From Tetraselmis striata (taxonomy: Eukaryota > Chlorophyta > Chlorodendrophyceae > Chlorodendrales > Chlorodendraceae): a stretch of 64,000 nt of DNA. The DNA is taken from the NCBI GenBank assembly GCA_006384855.1, contig VCJN01000486.1, positions 97,815 through 161,814 of the forward strand, given 5' to 3'. A model generated the notes under the pieces. The model saw only the letters and a program-made list of their open reading frames with translations. It was not told the origin of the DNA and searched no databases. The position numbers were made by a program, and so were the translations under genes. Positions 57,401 to 64,000 of this stretch are shown here, in pieces. Within the stretch, counting starts at the first letter, position 1; each line of letters opens with the position of its first letter.

Positions 57401-60400
57401 GCAGCAGCTGGGCCGGCGTGGCCAACGCAGCCGCACTCTTTGTTCTCGAAAAGCAATCCAGCTATGGTTTCGGAGCATACCGCTGGAAGGGGGACTTGCG
57501 TTTGGAGGCGCGGCAGGAGGGCGACTGCTGACCGCCTGCTGACAAATATGCCCTGATGACACGGAGCGCTGATATCCTCTGCTGGGAGGCGCGGTCGCTG
57601 ACACCTCCCGCCCCTCCTCCCTCCGGCCCCGCGGGCACACGCACCCAACAGGCGCTGCCGCAGTTGGTCCCGCTGACGTCCATCATCTTTGAGGGCAAGC
57701 TGAACGAGGCGCAGAGCAAGTCCATTGAGCTGTCTAACCCCAGCCGGCGCATCATCGCGTACAACGTGCGCCTGGAGGGCAGCCCCGAGTTCAGCGTGAC
57801 GGAGGCCATCGTGAAGCTGGAGCCGCGCAGCACCCTGCAGTTCCCGGTGCAGGTCACGCCGGTGTCCAGCCACCGCAGCGAGGCCAAGCTGGTGCTGTCC
57901 AGCCGTGCGGAGGGCGGCTCGGGCGCGCCGGCCGCCACGCTGGTGTTTGACCTCGTGTCGCTCCCGCGCGCCCGCGCACCGCTTGAGCGCGTCACCACCA
58001 CCGCCAGGCGGTACGAGCTCAAGATTCTGCAGCTCAAGGTGGCCAACCCCTTCCCCTCGGACACGGACCTCACGGTGCAGCTCCTGCCGGAGCTTGCGGA
58101 GCCGCTGCCCACGCCCCGGCCGCCCAGCAACGAAAAGGGGCGCCGCGGCGGCGGCAAGCCCAAGGCCAAGCCCACCAAGGAGCAGGCCGCAAAAGACAAG
58201 GCCGCCAAGGAGGAGGCCGCCGTGTTCAAGGTGCCCAGCTCCCCCCCCCCCCCCCCCAGTCCCTTGAAGATGATCCACACTCCAAACCCCCGCTGACTGT
58301 CCCTTCTCAGGCCTATCGGACCTTTGCGCTTGGCGGGATACTTTGTAGAATATTCGATAGCGCTAGATATATTATTCATGCATTGATTTAAAACAGACAA
58401 CTCGTGGTAATAATCTTTATTATAGGTAAGCCGTTGTTATAAGCGTGATTACTTACGGAGAGGGACGACGCACCTGTACTCGGAGCCCTTTTCACAAGCC
58501 TCAAGTAGGGCTCGCATGCAACCTATGTAAGAACATTCGCTATAATTCCAGTGAAATTTCGTCTTCTTTTGACCTCTCATTGGCAGGAAGGACAGGTTAG
58601 TATCTGCAGTGTTCCTGTTATTAGTGTGTCGTCACCCAGATGATACCTGCGACCCTGATGACCGCCCACCCTTGTTGCCGCCTTGCAACTCCTGCAGAAG
58701 TTCCCTGATCCCTTTGGCTGCGAGCGCACCCGGATGAAGCTCAAGTTTGGGCAGACAGACACGCTGAAGATCGCGTACATGCCCTGGACGGAGGGCACCT
58801 CACACTGCACCGTGCTGCTCACCAGCCAGGCGCACGGGCAGTTCTGTTACGAGATCACGGGGGAGGCAACGCCGGCGGACACGCTCATGAAGGTGGACTT
58901 CCAGGTGGACATCGACGGGCCGCAGGTGAGCTCCCTCCCCCGGCTTCCTTTACCAGCTAGAGTGCATCCGGTTTCTCCTCATGTAGAGTGCCTTCATTCT
59001 GTGGGTCGGTACACTGTTCGGATATTCACAACATTTTGTGGAAACGTGTGTCAATGACACATAATAGCAATGACATGGGTTTGGAGAATGACATGCGATT
59101 TCGCTTCCGAGCATTGTATGTTTGGAGTACATAATTACAGTATTTATTGGGTCACTATCAACCGGGCCAATCTGAGGCTAATCCAAACACACATACTTGT
59201 CACCAACATGACAGCACATGAAAATCAGCGCAGAGCACCAACGTTATTGACCACTTGCTTTTATTTCCCCCTCCCCCCTGCTTCCTTTACCACCTGGAGG
59301 GCATTGTGCTTTCTCCTCATGTAGAGCCTTCATTTTGTGGGTTGGTATACCATTCGCACATTCGCACTTTTTGTGGAAATGCGTGTATGACATATCATAT
59401 AGCAGTTCCATGGTTTCGGAGTTTTACATGCAATTTCCAATCCGATCGTAGTTCTGGAGCACATAGATGTAATATTTATTGGTTCACTATTTACATAGGC
59501 AACCTGAAGCTAACCCCAACACACATACTTGTCACCAACATTACAGCACATGAAATCAGCGCAGAGCACTAACAATGTTGACTACTTCTTATTATCGCCC
59601 CCTCTCCCTGCTCCCTTTACCACCTGGAGGGCATCGTGCTTTCTCCTCATGTAGAGCCTTCATTTGTGGGTTGGTATACCATTCGGACATTCGCACTTTT
59701 TGTGGAAATATATGTACGACACATCATATAGCAGGTACATGGTTTCGGAGCTTTACATGCGATTTCATATCCGAGCGTAGTTCTGGAGCACATAGATGTA
59801 GTATTATTGGTTCACTACTAACATGGGCAATCCGAAACGAATCCAAACCTAGAAACTTGTCACCAACATGGCAACAGATGAACAATTATTGGCCACCTGA
59901 CATGATTGGCCCCCTCCTCTGCTTTTAGATCCGCGACCTGCCTCTGCCCTACCTGAACAAGCAGCTAGAGGAAGCCAAGCGGACGTTCATGGAGCGCCAC
60001 CCGTCGGCGAAGAAGAAGGACCAGACATCGCTGATCCCGCCGGGCTTTCAGCCGCTGACGCCCAGCGGTGCGCCAGGCCAGGGCGGCCCGCCCGCAGTGC
60101 ACTACACGGTCGCGTGCAACAACCCCAACGTGGACGTGGTCACCATGGATGGCCACGGCCTGGACCTGCACGACAACCCGGACTTGGTGTGGAAGGACAT
60201 CGCGCAGCGCACCGGGCGCGCAGCCACGCCACTGGCCGGCCTGGGTGATGAGACGCCCTCGGGGCGGGACCCTGGGCCCAATCGGCTGCGCCTCACGCTC
60301 GCGCCGCGCGGCAGCGGCAGCTACCCTGTGCGCCTCACGCTGACCAGCGCGTACGACACGCGCAGTGTACTCGTAACCTTCATCGCACAGGTGCGCCCAA

Positions 60401-63400
60401 CTCATAAGTGGAAGCGCAGTTACATGTGTCACCACGGACTCTGGGGGCGTCTGTTCAAAATATAAAAAGGACTCGTAGAGGGAGCCAGAATGTTATCGTA
60501 TTATCTGGTTCCAGTGTCTCTAAAAATCGAGGCAGCACCTCTGGGCCAGAATTTGTGGATTGGGCGGTGCAGTTAATTTTACGGTAGACAGTATCGACTG
60601 ACATGCTCCTCATATATCGGCGACGCGGGGCGTCGTCGTCACCTGTGGTCGGAACGGCAGGTGCGCGGCCGGAACAGCACGCTGGAGTTTGAGTCGCCGG
60701 CGCGCGCGTCGGTGATGCAAGAGGTGCCGCTGGTGAACAACAGCAACCGCCCGCTGGAGGTTCGCGCCAAGGTGGTCGGCGGCGAAGCGTTTTCGGGGCA
60801 GGGCGCCGTGACGGTGCCACCCAAGAGCACGCTACCGTATGAGCTGCGCTTCTGCGCGCCCTGGATCGGCGAGTACAAGGGCACGTTAGAGATGAGCATC
60901 CCGAGCACGGGCGAGATGAATGTGTACTCGCTGATGGGGCGCGCGGGTGAGCCGGCGGCAGAGGGGCACATGGAGCTGGAGTGCGTCGCACGGCAGAGCG
61001 TCGCCCGCAAGCTGACAGTTCCCAACAACGGCAAAGGCGTCGCGCGCTATCGTGTGTACAGCGACCTCGACTTCGTGGCCGGCAAGGAGACGCTGAGCGT
61101 GGAGTCGGGCCGCACGCGCGAGTGGGCCATGAGCATCACGCCGCCGCGCGCGGGTCGGTTCACCGGGAGCATCACCTTTGCGACGGATCAGGGCCCGTAC
61201 GTGTGGTTCACACTCGAGCTGACGGTGTCGGAGAGCGCGCCGGTGGACCGCATCGAGGTGACGGCCGCCGTGCGAGCAGCCGCGGCCATCACGGTCGACG
61301 TGCGCAACCCGCTGCAAGAGCCCACCACTTTCAACGTGTCGTATGCTGGCCGCGATGTGCTCGGGGTGAGCGAGCTCACGGTGCCGGCGTCGTCGACGGT
61401 AGAGCACGTGTTCTACTTCATGCCCCTCGGGGAGGGCGTCGACCTGGGGCGCGTGCAGTTCGAGCACCCCTCACTGGGCGTCTTTTGGTATGAGCTCACG
61501 CTGACCTCGACGCCCAGCGATCCCATCAAGCTGCCCGAGATGAGCGCGCCTGTGGGTAGCCGAGCGACCCAGCTGGTGAGCGTGCCCAACGCCGGCGCCA
61601 CGGAGGTCGTCTTCGCCACGTCGTCCTCCAACCCGCGCAACTTCGGCGTGTCGCCGGAGTTCGTCGCCGTCCCTCCCGGAGGTGAAGCGACCATTGTTGT
61701 TGAGTTCTCGCCGTCGTCGCTGTCGGCGGCCGCGACGGGGCTGCTGCGCCTCGACTCGGCGGATTCTGGGCAGTGGGACTACGAGGTGGTGGGCCACGGC
61801 GAGCGCCCGCAGCCAGGCGAGCCGCTGGACATCGGCGCCAGCCCCCGGCACGCCCGGCACCGGGCAGATGGTGTGGCGCAATCCGCTCGACGAGATGGTC
61901 ACTGTAAGGCTGGCCATTGAAGCAGACTCCACGGGCGGCGCCGACGACGTGGGCTCCTTTTCGCTAATGGAGCGCCGCGCCGCAAGCGGGATCCTCGTCG
62001 ACACCGGCGAGGCCGTGCCGGTCGCCGTCGCCTTCGCGCCGTCAATGCTGCGCGACTACGCGGCGCGGCTCGTTCTCTCAGCGGAGATTCCATCGCAGCG
62101 CGAGCCAGTGCGCTTCGAGTTTCCCCTGCGCGGCCTAGCGGAGACGCCCTCCTCGGGCTCTGTCTTTAAGTTCTCCACCAAGGCGCGCTCCAAGCTGGAG
62201 GCGCCCCTGGAGGTGATGCTGACCGGTCTGAGCGGGATGTCGCCGGAGGAGGTGTTTGGGTTTGAGGTGCACCCGCCGCCGGCAGAGCGCATCGCCATCG
62301 AGCGCTCCCTCTCCATTCGGGAAGTGCACACCGCGATCACCACGCCCGAGGAGCCGCTCAGATACAGCGTGGTCTTTCACCCGCAAAAGGTGCTTCAGTC
62401 CTCCCCCATGCCATACTCGTGATTGCAGTGTCTGGGAGCAGTCAATTCTGGATTATTTGGGGCATTTACAATTTCGTGAATTCAGTCGAGGTGCTCCGAA
62501 ACCATGAAGGCGGCATCGGCGACTACTACTGCTACCAAGCTACATTACCCTCTTTGTATACATTTCCACGAACTAATAGCTATCACTATCACTCCTGACA
62601 TTGCTCCTTGGCAAATACAGTGAAGGCTGTATCGTCGCAAATATTCACTCCACAAGGAATATACCTTGCAACAACTTTCCTTGCATCTCTGCCCTTTGTC
62701 CATGCTGACCTCTCATTTGTGTTTCGTTCCATGTCTTCCTGCAGACCATGTCGTGCATGGTGGACCTAATCATCACCAAGAAGTCTGGCGGGCGGTGGCG
62801 CTTTGAGATGCAGCTGGAAGCAAGCCAACCCGACCTAGATGGGGAGCTCGTGATCGAAGCAGGCGTGGGGCAGCTGGGCCGCCTCCCTCTGTACCTATAC
62901 GCGCAAGGCGAGCAGCCGGTGGAGTTTACGGCCAAGCTGACCACGGACTCCGATCTTGACCTCGAGGTGCAACCGCGCAGCGGCCTGCTTTTCCCTCGCG
63001 ACGAGGATGGCACATGGGAGACGTCCAACAAGCCGCCGCCGCTAATCCTCACCTACAGGTAGGCCATCCACAAACACGGGCTTAACGCTTGCCTTCATTG
63101 TTCTCCATGTCTACTGTTTGGCCATCCTTCCGCCACATGAAAATGTCACCATGCATCATCCGATCCATCCACAAACATGCCCCATCTAGCCAAACATGCC
63201 CCATCTAGCTTATGTAGTTCATAATCATCGTAGTGCGTGACAGTAACTGCCACGGTCTCTATGGCGCCGGCGTATTCATTGTCTGCAATGCCATAGCCTG
63301 TGGCTCCTTGTTTCGATTTAGGAGAGGTATTATTGTGGCTTGGAGCTAATTTGTGTGTGTCTGCCATGCGATTGCAGGAACAAGGACTACGGCAAGAGGG

Positions 63401-63601
63401 CGCGCGGGAAGCTAATCGTGCAGACGCCCGAGTCGGAATTCACGTACCTGCTGACTGGCATCATCTCCAAGTATGTGCCGCCCGACCCGAAATCCACCGT
63501 GTCACGGGTGAGCACAAAGCAGGGACGAGAGCCTGTTGCGGAAGAGCCCCAAGAAGAAGAACTTTGTGGCGGCTGCAGCGCGGAACGCTCACCGAAAGTG
63601 A
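46411..63601 (+). CDS. CFAP47: Cilia- and flagella-associated protein 47
   Basis: Twenty-three exons join in phase: 46411-46497, 46893-46943, 47107-47223, 47372-47515, 47618-47749, 47886-48062, 48159-48392, 48513-48766, 49258-49978, 50379-50660, 51027-52085, 52592-53032, 53204-53305, 53424-53690, 54558-54926, 55597-55863, 56404-56877, 57652-58230, 58698-58925, 59929-60390, 60661-62389, 62745-63058 and 63378-63601, about 2,900 residues (human about 3,200). Repeated ASH/MSP-type beta domains occur throughout (VEGNLDFGIVTQESSAKRTL; FDPVSFEDEAEYEIEVLNNG; LSFTARLDFLDAEGKRYSIL). About residues 1360-1730 form the calponin-homology-like part (LPGAMAAGRGKGLVEMVEGL; WAGAHLAARFPEHAVRLRAF). VSGATDNSVLTTGQF before it is typical of CFAP47. 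A Lys/Ala-rich linker (KPKAKPTKEQAAKDKAAKEE) follows the ASH domain in exon 18. The protein acts in the axoneme, in the central-pair region of motile cilia. Exons 21 and 23 are each one base too long (near 61835-61845 and 63512-63524), so the reading frame breaks twice as written. Identity is strong. The start ATG and the exact last exon are less certain. Confidence 0.88.
46690..46724. repeat. (CT)n microsatellite in the first CFAP47 intron
   Basis: About 17 CT units without interruption, followed by GTGCATTATCC. It lies in intron 1 (46498-46892), which also has a poly-C tract near its acceptor (46865-46875). Confidence 0.9.
48783..48802 (+). repeat. Poly-C tract directly after a CFAP47 5' splice site
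   Basis: The intron begins GTGCGCCCGCCCTTCG at 48767 and runs straight into about 20 C. The same arrangement occurs at 13413, 13979 and 58231 (+ genes) and 19269, 19607 and 20447 (- gene). Confidence 0.9.
48813..48993 (-). repeat. Foldback/MITE-like element, copy B (complete)
   Basis: Ends in perfect 12-bp inverted repeats ACGGGTGCCGAC (48813-48824) and GTCGGCACCCGT (48982-48993). An internal hairpin CTATCAAGCC...GGCTTGATAG lies near 48929-48956. In reverse complement its body matches copies A, C and E (GTAGTTCCGCTATAG, TTTGACCTCTGACA). It is inserted in CFAP47 intron 8. Confidence 0.8.
50080..50175 (+). repeat. Foldback/MITE-like element, copy C (partial)
   Basis: GAACACCCGCTATAGTTCCG, TTTGACCTCTGGCAGG, CAGTGTTCCTATTACCTTG and CCGGCACCCGTAC match copies A and B. 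The left end is missing. It lies in CFAP47 intron 9. Confidence 0.75.
50718..50785 (-). repeat. Foldback/MITE-like element, copy D (partial)
   Basis: The reverse complement reads AAGAACATCCTCC...TTTGACCTCTGACCGG, matching the left and middle parts of the family. It lies in CFAP47 intron 10. Confidence 0.55.
52213..52335. repeat. A+T-rich tandem repeat in CFAP47 intron 11
   Basis: Many units of ATTACTTATATGAT with small variations (period about 14-17 bp) run into (ATGT)n near 52316-52335. Confidence 0.85.
53820..54470. repeat. Long-period repeat array in CFAP47 intron 14
   Basis: A motif of about 60 bp (CTATCGACGACACTTGG...GGCTACGTCGACTCGTT) occurs near 53950, 54187 and 54407, and partly near 53830-53890, so the period is roughly 220-240 bp. 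The intervening DNA is also TCGTCGT-rich and diverged. The intron (53691-54557) is 867 bp long and almost entirely this array. Confidence 0.6.
54272..54326. repeat. Perfect 19-bp inverted repeat in CFAP47 intron 14
   Basis: TGATTCTCGACATAATCTA is followed by a spacer of about 15 nt and its exact reverse complement TAGATTATGTCGAGAATCA. The spacer itself repeats GATTATGTCG from the arm. Confidence 0.85.
54471..54499 (+). repeat. Poly-G tract near a CFAP47 acceptor
   Basis: About 29 consecutive G on the sense strand, about 58 nt before the acceptor at 54557. This is an exception to the rule that sense-strand tracts are C. A second sense-strand poly-G lies at about 56020-56039. Confidence 0.9.
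58464..58637 (+). repeat. Foldback/MITE-like element, copy E
   Basis: GAACATTCGCTATAATTCCA (58531), TTTTGACCTCTCATTGGCAGG, CAGTGTTCCTGTTATTAG and TGTCGTCACCC match copies A-C. The left end is diverged (GGGACGACGCA). It lies in CFAP47 intron 18. Confidence 0.7.
58935..59925 (+). repeat. Three tandem ~320-bp units in CFAP47 intron 19
   Basis: Units start at about 58940, 59278 and 59608 with CTTCCTTTACCACCTGGAGG-like sequence. Shared landmarks in each are TTTCTCCTCATGTAGAG, CTTTTTGTGGAAA, TTGGTTCACTA and CACATACTTGTCACCAACAT. Units 2 and 3 are closer to each other than to unit 1. The array makes up nearly the whole 1,003-bp intron (58926-59928). Confidence 0.85.
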
Positions 63602-63748
63602 GCAGTGTGGGTTTGCACATTGCAGTGGCTGCGCTTCTTAGTGCAGCTACACCAGCAGTGGTGGCGCTTCCGCCAAGCATGATGATGGGCGCCGCTGGGT
63701 GCCTGAAACACATGTCGGACGGGCGCAGGGGCAATCTTAGCATCATGT

Positions 63749-63753
63749 TGTAA
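63749..63753 (+). terminator. TGTAA polyadenylation signal of CFAP47
   Basis: TGTAA lies 148 nt after the inferred stop at 63599-63601. This supports the gene ending inside the window and therefore the +1-shifted last exon. Confidence 0.5.
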
Positions 63754-64000
63754 TGTCAATTCATAGTAGCTACAAGCCTTCACATACAGTTCTGCAGTGG
63801 AGTGTGAAGTATTAAAATGTCACTGCATTTGGCTAAAACTGCTGGAGATCAGGGGCACAAAGGAGCGATGCTCATCCAGGTGGAGGCTCTGGGTCGGTTT
63901 TGGTATGTTTTTACTCTCATTTGCCCATCATTTGCATGGACCATAGACACCGCTGCGCCAGGCAACCACGTGGTAACCATTCAGGAAATTGTTTACATAG
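63754..64000. other. Downstream flank of CFAP47
   Basis: No supported feature. If the stop at 63601 were wrong, a further CFAP47 exon could lie near 63840-63890, where a short open frame is flanked by AG and GT, but the sequence does not look conserved. Confidence 0.35.

Noticed and set aside
57382-58400. Two ~300-codon minus-strand frames opposite CFAP47 exon 18
   Set aside because: Antisense shadows of an in-phase CFAP47 exon; Leu/Gly/Arg-rich and without motifs.
1-64000. CRISPR arrays, operons, bacterial promoters or riboswitches
   Set aside because: The window is intron-rich nuclear eukaryotic DNA. No regularly spaced identical short repeats with unique spacers were seen.

Overview
The window is nuclear DNA from a flagellated green alga (Chlorophyta). 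The reasons are intron-rich GC-rich genes with GTGCG-type 5' splice sites, the green-algal polyadenylation signal TGTAA about 90-190 nt after four of the seven gene ends, plastid/thylakoid-type leaders on two proteins, and a very large ciliary gene (CFAP47). There is no sign of a prokaryote: no operons, no ribosome-binding sites, no CRISPR array. I saw no tRNA or rRNA genes. Gene models below were built by eye, by joining reading frames at GT-AG (rarely GC-AG) boundaries whose phases agree.

Layout. 1-4063: 3' part of a plant-type calcineurin-like phosphoesterase with a multi-pass membrane tail (+). 6944-9033: a four-exon DGAT2-type acyltransferase (+). About 10156-11447: an unidentified, frame-disrupted coding region (-). 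12819-15045: a seven-exon plastid protein with a twin-arginine thylakoid-type leader (+). 18179-21384: a ten-exon secretory-pathway apyrase/NTPDase of the GDA1/CD39 family (-). 22580-24655: an element with about 225-bp direct terminal repeats. 25380-31308: two adjacent decayed DIRS-like retroelements (-). 31810-36417: a nearly intact non-LTR retrotransposon with a 14-bp target-site duplication and one in-frame TAG between its reverse transcriptase and endonuclease parts (+). 36717-37985: a small lumen-type helical protein (+). 39334-39655: a 63-residue one-pass membrane protein (-). 40680-46070: repeat-dominated DNA with a minisatellite, relics of at least two further non-LTR elements and an unidentified decayed coding region. 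46411-63601: 23-exon CFAP47 (+), filling the rest of the window.

The genes are separate housekeeping functions (lipid storage, plastid lumen, secretory nucleotidase, cilium) and do not form a pathway. What stands out is the non-coding architecture. Long poly-C tracts follow 5' splice sites directly. Three introns appear to start with GC. A short foldback element recurs inside introns. CFAP47 introns carry several independent tandem or inverted repeats. Three conserved exons each contain exactly one base too many. Base composition differs strongly between blocks: the DIRS-like element at 28.3-31.3 kb is much richer in A+T than its neighbours.
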